A stretch of DNA of 21,787 bases from the NCBI GenBank assembly GCA_023418255.1, contig JAEZZZ010000116.1, positions 1 through 21,787 on the forward strand, read 5' to 3'. Made by a program: the position numbers and the translations under genes. This document shows, one piece after another, positions 1 to 8,175 of this stretch (position 1 is the first letter of the stretch; every line of letters starts with the position of its first letter). This stretch comes from Bacteroidota bacterium (GTDB lineage: Bacteria > Bacteroidota > Bacteroidia > Bacteroidales > Dysgonomonadaceae). The notes beneath the pieces were generated by a model. It searched no databases, had not been told where the DNA came from, and saw only the letters and a program-made list of their open reading frames with translations.

Positions 1-303
1 TTTTGCGGAGTAAGAAACGTTCAAAAAACAATCTTCGGATTAGAAAATAGTAAAACCATTCATCCCACAGAGGAAAAGAGGGGCAAAGAAAATGGAAAGT
101 GTTCTTCATGAATAATGCGGGTTAAGCCCATTCTTTCTTATTGTGAGGGGGAGAGAAAAGTTTTACCGGACAACAATAAATTTTAATTACCCACAATTTT
201 TAGAGAACAGTAGTGAACCCGAAATAAAAAAGGTGTGGATTTATAGAACAAATTAGCAAAAAAAATGGCATATTTGTAGTTGTAAATCTATTAAAAAAAT
301 ATT
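1..303. other. Intergenic stretch before the patatin gene
   Basis: No convincing gene is visible on either strand. A short open frame at 3-50 ends in a basic run and could be the tail of an upstream gene, but it is too short to judge. A near-match to the Bacteroidetes -7 box (CATATTTG, 7 of 8 positions) lies at 269-276, about 28 nt before the ATG at 304, without a matching -33 box. It may serve the patatin/amylase pair. Confidence 0.4.
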
Positions 304-1158
304 ATGGCCATTTTTCGCAAATCATATGACTATTATTTAGGATATGCATTAGGTGGTGGCGGTGCCAAAGGGTTTGCCCACCTAGGTGCATTGAAGGCAT
401 TGGAGTCCAAAGGGCTGAAGCCCGACATTGTCGCGGGAACAAGTGCCGGAGCTCTCGCAGGAGCGTTTTATGCCGATGGCTATGCTCCGGATGAAATTGC
501 AGAGCTGTTTCAAGATAAAGTCTTTCGCGAATTTGTAGGCATTACATTGCCCAAAGTTGGTTTTTTCAAAACCGCCGGATTGCTAAAATTCATAAAGAAA
601 AATTTGCGTGCAAAAAGTTTTGAACAATTGCAAATCCCCTTTGTTGCCGTGGCAACCGACTGGAAAAAGGCACGAGCCGTTCCATTTTCTCAAGGAAAAG
701 AGTTAGCCGAAGCGGTTGTGGCATCTTGTTCTATTCCCATCATTTTTTATCCGCAATATATCGATGAGGTGCCTTATGTAGATGGAGGCTTATTCAAAAA
801 CCTGCCTGTTTCTATCATCCGACAAGAGTGTAAATATGTGATTGGTATCAATGTGGTGCCCATTATGCCCGCCACGGATAAACCCAACATCAAAAATATT
901 GCCGAGCGGACATTTAAGTTGATGTCCATTTCCAACACGATTATTGATAGGCATTTGTCTGACGTTTTAATTGAAGCCGAAGGCACAGAGAAATATACGA
1001 TGTTTGATTTAGACAACATAGAGCAAATATCAGAAATAGGTTATTCATGCGCCTCTGATGTCATCAACGACCCTAAGCATCAACACCTTGTGCGACGTTG
1101 CTTACGACATGAGCAGCTTGAAAAAATGGTTCAACAAAAATTGAATAGAAAAAAATGA
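304..1158 (+). CDS. Patatin-like phospholipase (RssA type)
   Basis: A 284-aa patatin-family serine hydrolase, expected to cleave acyl groups from phospholipids with a Ser-Asp dyad. The glycine-rich oxyanion loop (GGGGAKG) is at residues 17-23, the nucleophile elbow GTSAG has Ser47, and the DGG motif has Asp160. Length and single-domain layout fit the short bacterial RssA/YchK-like group. No signal peptide is evident, so it is probably cytoplasmic or peripherally membrane-bound. Its stop codon overlaps the start of the amylase gene (ATGA at 1155-1158), which implies co-transcription and translational coupling. The physiological substrate cannot be inferred from the sequence. Confidence 0.9.
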   Translation: MAIFRKSYDYYLGYALGGGGAKGFAHLGALKALESKGLKPDIVAGTSAGALAGAFYADGYAPDEIAELFQDKVFREFVGITLPKVGFFKTAGLLKFIKKNLRAKSFEQLQIPFVAVATDWKKARAVPFSQGKELAEAVVASCSIPIIFYPQYIDEVPYVDGGLFKNLPVSIIRQECKYVIGINVVPIMPATDKPNIKNIAERTFKLMSISNTIIDRHLSDVLIEAEGTEKYTMFDLDNIEQISEIGYSCASDVINDPKHQHLVRRCLRHEQLEKMVQQKLNRKK

Positions 1159-2861
1159 AACACCAAAAAATATTTATTTATCAACTTTTGCCACGTTTGT
1201 TTGGCAATAAAAACGCAAAAAACAGAAAAAGCGGAACTATAAACGAGAATGGTTGTGGAAAATTTAAAGATATAACCACCGGCGTGCTGAAAGATTTACA
1301 CAAAAACGGATATACACATGTTTGGTATATTGGTGTCATCGCACATGCATCCACCACCAATTATACGGCCTATGGCATTCCAAAAGAATATCCCGAAATC
1401 ATCAAAGGGAAGGCCGGCTCGCCTTATGCCATCCGCGATTATTATGACGTAGACCCCGATTTGGCAGTGGATGTGCCAAACCGAATAAAAGAATTTAAGG
1501 CGTTGATTTCTCGCACACATAAAGCCGGGTTAAAGGTTATTATCGACTTTGTTCCCAATCATGTAGCTCGAAATTATAAGTCAATAAATAAACCCAAAGG
1601 CATTATCGATTTGGGAGAAAATGATTTGACCGATGTTGCTTTTTCGCCACAAAACAATTTTTATTATCTGCCCGGCCAATCATTAGAGATTCAGTTTAAT
1701 TCGACGACACAAAAACGCAGAGGTCTCCGCTATCAAGAAAATCCTGCGAAAGTGACGGGAAACGATTGTTTTACACATCAACCCTCGCAGTTTGATTGGT
1801 ATGAGACCGTAAAGCTGAATTATGGGATTAAACTTGACTATGGACACACCCAAAAGTGTTTTTCACCGACACCCGACACATGGCACAAAATGAAAGATAT
1901 TCTCTTGTTTTGGGCTTCGTTCGGAGTTGATGGCTTTCGCTGCGACATGGCCGAAATGGTGCCGCTTGAATTTTGGCGCTGGGCAATTCCTCAAATCAAG
2001 GCGGCATATCCGGATATACAATTTATTGGAGAGATTTACAATCCTGATCAATACCGGGACTTTCTGTCAAACAGCTGTTTTGATTATCTATACGATAAAG
2101 TGGGACTATACGATGTTTTGCGTGATGTAGCTTGTGGCTATCGTCCCTCATCTGATATCACTTTTACTCTGAATAATGTAGGGGACATTCAGCATAAAAT
2201 GCTTAACTTCTTGGAAAATCATGATGAACAGCGCATTGCATCCGATTTCTTTCTAAAAGAGGGCAGTAAAGCTAAAGCTGCCATGATTGTAACCGCATGC
2301 ATCAATCGAAACCCCGTCATGATATATTTTGGACAAGAGTTGGGAGAGAGGGGGATGAATGAAGAGGGATTCAGTGGCAGAGACGGAAAAACATCCATTT
2401 TCGATTATTGTTCGTTAGACACCATACGCCGATGGAATAATAAGGGGAAATGGGATGAGGAAAAATTGACACCGGATGAAAAAGCACTCCGCGGTTTTTA
2501 TCGAACCCTTTTGAATTTATGCAACGCAAATGAAGCATTACGCCAAGGACTATTCTACGACATTATGTGGAGCAACTATGATAATCCCGATTTTGATTCT
2601 ACCAAGCAATATGCGTTTTTAAGAGGAAATAATGAAGAACTCTTATTGGTGATTGTCAATTTTGATTCCACTGAATCGGAAGTGGTCGTAAATATTCCGA
2701 ACGATGCCTTCGCGTTCTTCAAAATAACGAAAAAGGAAACCGGAAGGCTTGTTCCTCTTTTATATATGGAAAGTGAGAAAGCGGTATTTTCGTACAATAT
2801 CCCCATCAGAATAAAATTAAAACCTCACGATGGCGAGATTTACAAGATTTCTTTTTTGTAA
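1155..2861 (+). CDS. GH13 alpha-amylase family glycosidase, cytoplasmic
   Basis: A 568-aa glycoside hydrolase of family 13. The four conserved regions are visible: DFVPNH (131-136), GFRCD with the nucleophile Asp264, IGEIYN with the acid/base Glu293, and ENHDEQR with the transition-state stabiliser Asp357. The C-terminal ~90 residues look like the usual beta-sandwich domain of GH13 enzymes. No signal peptide or lipobox is present, so it should act on cytoplasmic alpha-glucans such as glycogen or imported maltodextrins rather than extracellular starch. It starts inside the stop of the patatin gene (4-bp overlap). The exact specificity (amylase, neopullulanase-like or other) cannot be assigned. 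Confidence 0.92.
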   Translation: MKHQKIFIYQLLPRLFGNKNAKNRKSGTINENGCGKFKDITTGVLKDLHKNGYTHVWYIGVIAHASTTNYTAYGIPKEYPEIIKGKAGSPYAIRDYYDVDPDLAVDVPNRIKEFKALISRTHKAGLKVIIDFVPNHVARNYKSINKPKGIIDLGENDLTDVAFSPQNNFYYLPGQSLEIQFNSTTQKRRGLRYQENPAKVTGNDCFTHQPSQFDWYETVKLNYGIKLDYGHTQKCFSPTPDTWHKMKDILLFWASFGVDGFRCDMAEMVPLEFWRWAIPQIKAAYPDIQFIGEIYNPDQYRDFLSNSCFDYLYDKVGLYDVLRDVACGYRPSSDITFTLNNVGDIQHKMLNFLENHDEQRIASDFFLKEGSKAKAAMIVTACINRNPVMIYFGQELGERGMNEEGFSGRDGKTSIFDYCSLDTIRRWNNKGKWDEEKLTPDEKALRGFYRTLLNLCNANEALRQGLFYDIMWSNYDNPDFDSTKQYAFLRGNNEELLLVIVNFDSTESEVVVNIPNDAFAFFKITKKETGRLVPLLYMESEKAVFSYNIPIRIKLKPHDGEIYKISFL

Positions 2862-2888
2862 ACACTCTTTAAATTCCGATTAGTTTTG
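2855..2888 (+). promoter_or_regulatory. Candidate promoter of prs
   Basis: TTTG at 2855-2858 is followed after 22 nt by TAGTTTTG at 2881-2888, matching the Bacteroidetes TTTG/TAnnTTTG pattern. A second -7-like box, TACTTTTG, follows directly at 2889-2896. The -33 box overlaps the last codons of the amylase gene. The resulting leader would be about 80 nt. Confidence 0.45.
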
Positions 2889-2976
2889 TACTTTTGTATA
2901 ATATTTTTCGATAAACTATAATAACTATTCCAAAGTAATAAATTAACTACAAACATCATCAATAGAACCAAAAGTC

Positions 2977-3912
2977 ATGCAAGACAAACCATTTAAAATC
3001 TTCTCGGGAACGCGTTCGCGCTATTTTGCGGAAAAAGTGTGCAATAGTTTAGAATGTCCACTTGGCAATATGATTATCGAACACTTTGCCGATGGCGAAT
3101 TTTCTGTTTCATACGAAGAGTCCATACGCGGTAAACAAGTTTTTTTAATTCAGTCTACATTTCCCGGTTCCGACAATTTGATGGAGTTGCTGTTAATGAT
3201 TGATGCCGCTAAAAGGGCTTCCGCGCATTCAATCGTAGCAGTCATTCCCTATTTCGGATGGGCTCGCCAAGATAGAAAAGACAAACCAAGAGTGAGCATT
3301 GGTGCAAAACTTATTGCCGATATGTTGGCTGCCGCGGGCATCAATAGGCTTATAACAATGGATTTACACGCCGATCAAATTCAGGGTTTTTTTGATGTCC
3401 CGGTGGATCATCTATATGCTTCGGGCGTTTTTGTGGATTATATGAAAAATCTTAATCTTGATAACTTAGTGATAGCTACTCCGGATGTGGGGGGCACAAA
3501 ACGAGCCAGCGCTTATGCTAAGTTTTTGGGTTGTCCGATGGTTATATGTTATAAGCTCAGAAAAAAGGCTAACGAGATTGCCGATATGCAAATCATTGGT
3601 GATGTAAAAAATATGGATGTCATTCTAATTGACGACATTGTGGATACCGCGGGAACCATTACACGTGCTGCCGATTTGATGATTCAAAAAGGGGCTCGTT
3701 CGGTAAGAGCCATTGCAAGTCACGCAGTTATGTCCGATCCGGCATCACAGCGCATCGATCAATCTGCTATTACAGATATGGTGTTCACCGATAGCATCCC
3801 ATATTCAAAAAAGTGTGAAAAGGTAAGAATTATTTCCGTTGCCGACATGTTTGCCGATGCCATCATGCGCGTCTGCAATAATGAGTCAATCAGCAGCTTA
3901 TATGTGGTTTAA
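2977..3912 (+). CDS. prs: Ribose-phosphate pyrophosphokinase (PRPP synthetase)
   Basis: A 311-aa enzyme that makes 5-phosphoribosyl-1-diphosphate from ribose-5-phosphate and ATP, the precursor of purines, pyrimidines, NAD, His and Trp. The N-terminal half carries the ATP-loop region (FADGE near 40, WARQDRK near 96-102). The metal-binding DLHADQIQGFF motif is near 129, and the PRPP-binding loop (LIDDIVDTAGT) lies near 217-227. Length is normal for class I enzymes. It has its own candidate promoter in the 115-bp gap after the amylase gene, so it is probably transcribed on its own. PyrF, which acts later in pyrimidine synthesis, is also encoded in this window but not in an operon with prs. Confidence 0.97.
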   Translation: MQDKPFKIFSGTRSRYFAEKVCNSLECPLGNMIIEHFADGEFSVSYEESIRGKQVFLIQSTFPGSDNLMELLLMIDAAKRASAHSIVAVIPYFGWARQDRKDKPRVSIGAKLIADMLAAAGINRLITMDLHADQIQGFFDVPVDHLYASGVFVDYMKNLNLDNLVIATPDVGGTKRASAYAKFLGCPMVICYKLRKKANEIADMQIIGDVKNMDVILIDDIVDTAGTITRAADLMIQKGARSVRAIASHAVMSDPASQRIDQSAITDMVFTDSIPYSKKCEKVRIISVADMFADAIMRVCNNESISSLYVV

Positions 3913-3994
3913 GAATGTATTTTCGTCTATAGGGTATTTTTTCCACACTTAAGAAGTAAATAATAAAAAAGCGTCAATAAACAATAATTATTTG

Positions 3995-4002
3995 TATATT
4001 TG
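3995..4002 (+). promoter_or_regulatory. Candidate -7 promoter box of the DUF4332 gene
   Basis: TATATTTG fits TAnnTTTG and lies 38 nt before the ATG at 4041. No clean -33 TTTG is seen at the expected distance, so this is a partial match. Confidence 0.4.
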
Positions 4003-4040
4003 GGAATATTAATTAACAACCCTCTTAAAAAATACATGTT

Positions 4041-4448
4041 ATGAGTTACAAAATTGAAGATATTGAAGGTATTAGTACCGTATATGGAGACAAATTGCGT
4101 GCTGCAGGCATCAACACAGTAGATATGCTGTTAGAGAAATGTGCAAGTAAAGCAGGTCGCTCAGCAATTGCCAAAGAAACAGGAATAAGTGAAAAATATA
4201 TCCTAAAATGGACTAATCATGCCGATTTGTTCCGTGTTAATGGCATCGGACCTGAATTTTCGGAATTGTTAGAAGCTGCCGGAGTAGACACTGTAAAAGA
4301 ACTTCGCAACCGTGTACCAGCAAATCTTCATGCAAAATTGGTAGAAGTAAACGAGGCAAAACGTTTAGTTCGCAGAGTTCCATCAGAAAGCCAAGTGGCA
4401 GATATGATTGAACAAGCAAAAGGCATAGAGCCTAAAATGACCTATTAA
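4041..4448 (+). CDS. DUF4332 helix-hairpin-helix protein
   Basis: A 135-aa protein with two helix-hairpin-helix-like repeats. The first is near residues 5-30 (IEGISTVYGDKLRAAGI) and the second near 64-90 (VNGIGPEFSELLEAAGV). The G-I-G-x-x-(Y/F) hairpin signature is typical of DUF4332, a family related to the HhH motifs of DNA-binding and repair proteins. Non-specific DNA binding is a family-level expectation, not something the sequence proves. It is a single gene between prs and a strong terminator at 4567-4600, with a -7-like box upstream. Confidence 0.85.
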   Translation: MSYKIEDIEGISTVYGDKLRAAGINTVDMLLEKCASKAGRSAIAKETGISEKYILKWTNHADLFRVNGIGPEFSELLEAAGVDTVKELRNRVPANLHAKLVEVNEAKRLVRRVPSESQVADMIEQAKGIEPKMTY

Positions 4449-4566
4449 AACGATAGTTTATTGTTTGTTTAATTATAAACGGTTCATTTTGTATTTTCAG
4501 TTTTGAGATAGAGGAATTTATCTCGTTTCTCTTGGCAAAATTGTTTTAATATTAATAATCAATACG

Positions 4567-4600
4567 AAGCATGTGGGAGACAAAATCCACATGCTTTTTT
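4567..4600 (+). terminator. Rho-independent terminator after the DUF4332 gene
   Basis: A perfect 10-bp stem, AAGCATGTGG (4567-4576) and CCACATGCTT (4587-4596), has a 10-nt loop and is followed by a T-run. It sits between two convergent genes. The T-run makes it effective mainly for plus-strand transcripts. A weaker hairpin (GAGATA/TATCTC) lies upstream at 4505-4524. Confidence 0.85.
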
Positions 4601-4617
4601 GACTTTTATATAAGTTG

Positions 4618-5112
4618 TTAACAGCCAGTCTTTTCAATAGCTGCCAACAACTCCTTGCACCCATCTTCCAACAAATCCAACACCAATTCAAAACCGGATG
4701 CACCACCATAGTATGGATCGGGGATATGATCATGTTGCTCAAATTGACGCAAATAATCAGCCATACGGACAACTTTTTGTGCTTCTTCGTCGGTCAAAGC
4801 GAGAGATCGCGCGTCAGAATAGTTTTGCTCATCCATCACAACAATGTAATCAAATACACCAAAATCATCGGCTTTAAACTGACGTGCACGACTACAAAAA
4901 TCGTATCCACGTTTGGCACCATGTTGGCGCATGCGCGCGTCGGGGAGTTGACCTTCGTGCCAATTACCCATTCCTGCGGAATCAACATAATATTTGTCAG
5001 ACAGTCCTTGGTCTTCAATTAGCTGCTTCATGATGCCTTCCGCTGCGGGTGAACGACAAATATTTCCTAAGCATACAAATAGGATTGCTGTTTTATCTTT
5101 TCTATTTTCCAT
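4618..5112 (-). CDS. Low-molecular-weight protein-tyrosine phosphatase
   Basis: A 164-aa cytoplasmic phosphatase of the LMW-PTP/arsenate-reductase fold. The P-loop CLGNICRS gives the C-x5-R signature with nucleophile Cys14 and Arg20, and the general acid is Asp132 in PDPYYGG. Length is typical. It removes phosphate from phosphotyrosine. In bacteria such enzymes often regulate tyrosine kinases of capsule or exopolysaccharide synthesis, but no such kinase lies in this window. It is convergent with the DUF4332 gene and divergent from the DUF454 gene. A -7 box on the minus strand (5153-5160) sits about 40 nt upstream of its start. Confidence 0.94.
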   Translation of the reverse strand: MENRKDKTAILFVCLGNICRSPAAEGIMKQLIEDQGLSDKYYVDSAGMGNWHEGQLPDARMRQHGAKRGYDFCSRARQFKADDFGVFDYIVVMDEQNYSDARSLALTDEEAQKVVRMADYLRQFEQHDHIPDPYYGGASGFELVLDLLEDGCKELLAAIEKTGC

Positions 5113-5152
5113 CTTCTGATTGTTTTATTTATAGGTTTTATTTTGAAAGGTG

Positions 5153-5160
5153 CAAAGATA
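5153..5160 (-). promoter_or_regulatory. Candidate -7 promoter box of the phosphatase gene
   Basis: Read on the minus strand this is TATCTTTG, a full match to TAnnTTTG, about 40 nt upstream of the ATG ending at 5112. No clear -33 TTTG was found at the usual distance. Confidence 0.5.
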
Positions 5161-5220
5161 GCCAATTTCTTTTGAATTCTATGTGTCACCTATTTGCATC
5201 CTTTTTGATGTTTTTTTTGT

Positions 5221-5228
5221 TATCTTTG
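5221..5228 (+). promoter_or_regulatory. Candidate -7 promoter box of the DUF454 gene
   Basis: TATCTTTG matches TAnnTTTG exactly. TTTG sequences occur at 5193-5196 and 5204-5207, but at spacings (24 and 13 nt) outside the preferred range. A start site about 7 nt downstream would leave only about 9 nt before the ATG at 5245, which bears on the choice of start codon. Confidence 0.5.
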
Positions 5229-5244
5229 TACATCTGTTTTTCAG

Positions 5245-5814
5245 ATGCATGGAAAAACAGCAGAAAATAAACAGATGCCAGCAAAATTATCATCACAGCA
5301 AAAACATCCACAAACAATTGTAAAAGAGGTAACGATTGATTTGAAAAACTTAGAGCGATTGCGATTTGGCACCAAAATAAAACGCTTCCTGTGTGTATTA
5401 GGGGGGCTGCTTTCCTTGGCGCTTGCCATTTTGGGATTGTTTATTCCGGGTTTGCCTACCACGCCGTTTGCTCTTTTGTCGGGTGCGCTTTTTGCAAAAA
5501 GCAATAAGAAACTACATAATTGGCTTCTTAACAGTAAATTGTTAGGCCCTCGCATCAGGAATTACAAACGTAAAAAAGGACTCACACTCAGAGATAAATA
5601 TCGTGTAATCGCCCTGATGAGTCTGATGGTGTTTATTTCATCTTTTCTTATCATAAAAATTATTCCCGTGCGAATTATTGTGCTTACAGCAGGACTTATC
5701 GGAGGAATTGTTGTGCGATTCTTTGTACCAACGGCACGGAAAGAACAAACACCCTTTTCTAAGAAATCTTATGGTGATCAGGATAGGGAAGAGGTGAAAA
5801 AATATCGTTTCTAG
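5245..5814 (+). CDS. DUF454/YbaN family inner-membrane protein
   Basis: A 189-aa membrane protein. The hallmark of the family, a glycine/proline-rich turn (GLFIPGLPTTPFALL, near residues 65-80) after a first membrane helix, is clear. Further hydrophobic segments follow near residues 127-160. The first ~45 residues are hydrophilic and the C-terminus is charged. Function of the family is unknown. The ATG at 5275 (residue 11) is a plausible alternative start, because the best promoter box lies only 17 nt upstream of the first ATG. The last codon overlaps the end of the convergent HD-domain gene: both stops share the palindrome CTAG at 5811-5814. Confidence 0.87.
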   Translation: MHGKTAENKQMPAKLSSQQKHPQTIVKEVTIDLKNLERLRFGTKIKRFLCVLGGLLSLALAILGLFIPGLPTTPFALLSGALFAKSNKKLHNWLLNSKLLGPRIRNYKRKKGLTLRDKYRVIALMSLMVFISSFLIIKIIPVRIIVLTAGLIGGIVVRFFVPTARKEQTPFSKKSYGDQDREEVKKYRF

Positions 5815-7046
5815 CGCTTTCTCAGATAAGCAAAGTAATATTTTTCCACTTTTTTGGATAGAAGTTCAATATTCAGCATATCCGAAGCCGTGGAAATATC
5901 ACACAATGAGTCATCTTTGTAGAGAATATCAATGCTGTCGTCCACCTCGCTGTACATATTGGTGGCAATTACATCGGATGAGATAAAATAGGATGCTTCA
6001 TGCTCCGAGATACGGTGTTCTTTCATGAACTGATGAGTGGTTTCCCATATGCGATTTTGGTCGAGTGGACAAGGTGAAATTTCAATTTTAAACAGGTGTC
6101 TATTTATCATGTCGTTGCAGAGAATAGAAAGCACTCTGTCGCTATGCGATGCCCACACTTTTATGGCAGACCAAATGTCATTGTCGTCTATATCAACAAA
6201 ATGTTGCAAGGCAATTTCATTTTTTTTCAGCTCTTCCAACGATATTGTGTGATAAAGAAAATAAGCCAATGCCGGAACAGCGAACAGATTTTCTCCCTCT
6301 TGCGTCAACTCTTTGGCTCGTCTCAAAATGTTTATCATCATCTTTTCTGCTGCTAATGCTGTTTTGTGCAGATAAACCTGCCAATACATCAGACGGCGAG
6401 CCATCAAAAAATTTTCGATGGAATAGATGCCTTTCGACTCAACCGCCAGTTTATCATTCCGTACCTCTAGCATTTTTATGATGCGTTCCGAACCAATATT
6501 TCCTTCCACCACACCGGTAAAAAAACTATCGCGTCGCAAATAGTCTAATCTGTCGACATCCAGCTGTCCACTTACAAGCTGATGCAGGAACTGCTTGGGA
6601 TATTTGTCCGTAAAAACATCGATAGTCATTTGCAATGCACCGTTCCACTGCCTGTTTATCTGCTGCATCAGCAGCAAAGAGATCTCTTCGTGTGTTACGT
6701 TCTCTACCAGCGAATGCTCTAATGCGTGTGAAAAAGGGCCATGTCCCACATCGTGCAATAGGATGGCTGCAAGTGCGCTGTTGGTCTCCTCTTGCGTGAT
6801 TGTATGCGACTTTTCTTTAAGTGTTTTCAGAGCCTCATCCATCAAATGCATGGCTCCGATCGAATGCAAAAAGCGTGTGTGTTGCGCGCCGGGATAGACA
6901 AACGCGGCCAGCCCCAATTGCCGAATCCTGTTCAGACGTTGAAAATATGGGTGTTTTATCACTTCATACGCAAAGTTGGATGGAATGGTAATAAAGCCAA
7001 ACACAGGATCATTTATGATTTTTAATTTTTGGGGTTGCTGAAACAT
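5811..7046 (-). CDS. HD-domain phosphohydrolase (dNTPase-like)
   Basis: A 411-aa HD-superfamily protein. The metal-binding residues are visible: His61 in TRFLHSIG, His98-Asp99 in LLHDVGHGPFSH, and Asp168 in DVDRLDYLRRD. This arrangement matches the SAMHD1/dGTPase-related cytoplasmic phosphohydrolases, so removal of triphosphate from (deoxy)nucleotides is the family expectation; the substrate is not known. It lies 81 bp downstream of pyrF on the same strand, and the gap shows no terminator, so they are likely co-transcribed. It ends in a 4-bp convergent overlap with the DUF454 gene. Confidence 0.88.
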   Translation of the reverse strand: MFQQPQKLKIINDPVFGFITIPSNFAYEVIKHPYFQRLNRIRQLGLAAFVYPGAQHTRFLHSIGAMHLMDEALKTLKEKSHTITQEETNSALAAILLHDVGHGPFSHALEHSLVENVTHEEISLLLMQQINRQWNGALQMTIDVFTDKYPKQFLHQLVSGQLDVDRLDYLRRDSFFTGVVEGNIGSERIIKMLEVRNDKLAVESKGIYSIENFLMARRLMYWQVYLHKTALAAEKMMINILRRAKELTQEGENLFAVPALAYFLYHTISLEELKKNEIALQHFVDIDDNDIWSAIKVWASHSDRVLSILCNDMINRHLFKIEISPCPLDQNRIWETTHQFMKEHRISEHEASYFISSDVIATNMYSEVDDSIDILYKDDSLCDISTASDMLNIELLSKKVEKYYFAYLRKR

Positions 7047-7127
7047 CTTGTCAGTTGTTTGGTGCTAAGTCTTTAATAATCGGTTAATTTTGTTGTTTCT
7101 GTTTTTAAATTATTGAAAATGCTCGTT

Positions 7128-7952
7128 TTATAAATATTTTTTTAACATCTGTGCCATTTCTTGCTGCAGTTCGTGTGCCTTGTCGCGTGCCACATCGGCA
7201 AAATTCGAACTGTTGTCTGCATAAATAATTCCACGCGACGAATTTACCAGCAAACCGCATTGTCTATTCATGCCATAGCGGCAGACTTCTCCCAACGAGC
7301 CGCCTTGGGCGCCAACACCCGGCACCAACAAGTAGTGACTGGGAATTATGCGACGCACATCTTCAATAAATGAGGTTTGAGTGGCTCCTACAACGTACAT
7401 CATCTGTTCGTCTGTTGCCCATTTTTGAGAAGTGCGCAGCACTTTCTCAAACACACGTTCACCGCTCGTGTCTTCAGTCATTTGAAAGTCGCGCGCTCCT
7501 TTGTTGCTTGTCAATGCCAAAAGAATAACCCATTTTTCGGGATAAATCAAAAAGGGTGTCACACTGTCTTCACCCATATATGGTGCTACGGTGATGGCGT
7601 CCACCTTCATTTTGTCGAAAAAGGCCTTTGCATACATTGTGCTTGTGTTGCCTATGTCGCCACGTTTGGCATCGGCAATAATAAATTGATCGGGATAGCG
7701 CTGCTTTATATATGCCACCGTTTTTTCAAGGGCTTCCCAACCGCTAAGCCCTTGGCTTTCGTAGAAAGCCAAATTCGGCTTATAGGCCACACAATAACAC
7801 GCCGTAGCATCGATGATGGTTTTGTTGAAAGTATAAATCGGGTCGTTTTCGTCCAACAGATGTTCGGGAATTTTATTGATATCCGTGTCCAATCCGACAC
7901 AGAGAAACGTTTGCTTTTTTTGTATTTGTTCAAAAAGTTGTTGCTTGTTCAT
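7128..7952 (-). CDS. pyrF: Orotidine-5'-phosphate decarboxylase
   Basis: A 274-aa OMP decarboxylase, the last step of UMP synthesis. The catalytic Asp94-x-Lys96-x-x-Asp99 array is in DAKRGDIGNT, and the phosphate-binding region VPGVGAQGG is near residues 213-221. Length and sequence fit the longer group 2 PyrF enzymes. It follows prfA on the minus strand, a neighbourhood commonly seen in Bacteroidales. Here the two are separated by 483 bp carrying a decayed toxin-antitoxin pair, so co-transcription with prfA may be interrupted or weakened. Confidence 0.96.
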   Translation of the reverse strand: MNKQQLFEQIQKKQTFLCVGLDTDINKIPEHLLDENDPIYTFNKTIIDATACYCVAYKPNLAFYESQGLSGWEALEKTVAYIKQRYPDQFIIADAKRGDIGNTSTMYAKAFFDKMKVDAITVAPYMGEDSVTPFLIYPEKWVILLALTSNKGARDFQMTEDTSGERVFEKVLRTSQKWATDEQMMYVVGATQTSFIEDVRRIIPSHYLLVPGVGAQGGSLGEVCRYGMNRQCGLLVNSSRGIIYADNSSNFADVARDKAHELQQEMAQMLKKYL

Positions 7953-8019
7953 ATATTTTTTTATGATGATTAAAAATGCAAATAGTTTCTTACTTTTTTA
8001 TTTATTATTGATTTTTATA

Positions 8020-8175
8020 TCAGTCCATTTTTGTTGTTGATCGACTTTCTATATACCCATATTTAAGTGCCAATGCTGTGCCACCTGCCAAACAAAAATT
8101 GTTGATTTCCGGTAAAGACATCAATCTTCTCAATACGTATAAAGCTCGGGTTTTGATTGTCTGAGCGTGTAACAT
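8020..8175 (-). pseudogene. Truncated AbiEii-type nucleotidyltransferase toxin remnant
   Basis: A 51-codon open frame starts at 8175 and reads as the N-terminus of an AbiEii/AbiGii toxin-family nucleotidyltransferase. It has an amphipathic helix, then a LMSLPEINNF segment, then the diagnostic GGTALALKYG motif (residues 31-40). Family members continue with (H/Y)RKS and the catalytic D-x-D. Here a two-base TA expansion in TATATAG shifts the frame: the other frame reads YRKSI. The D-x-D and the rest of the roughly 200-300-aa protein are absent. It overlaps the end of the upstream antitoxin remnant, as in intact pairs. It cannot encode an active toxin. Confidence 0.75.

Noticed and set aside
3..50. 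Short open frame with a basic C-terminus at the left edge
   Set aside because: Only 15 codons are visible and nothing distinguishes it from chance; it might be the tail of an upstream gene but cannot be supported.
4615..5022. 135-codon plus-strand frame opposite the tyrosine phosphatase gene
   Set aside because: It mirrors the phosphatase gene, whose C-x5-R motif and length are clear; no domain is recognisable in the mirror frame.
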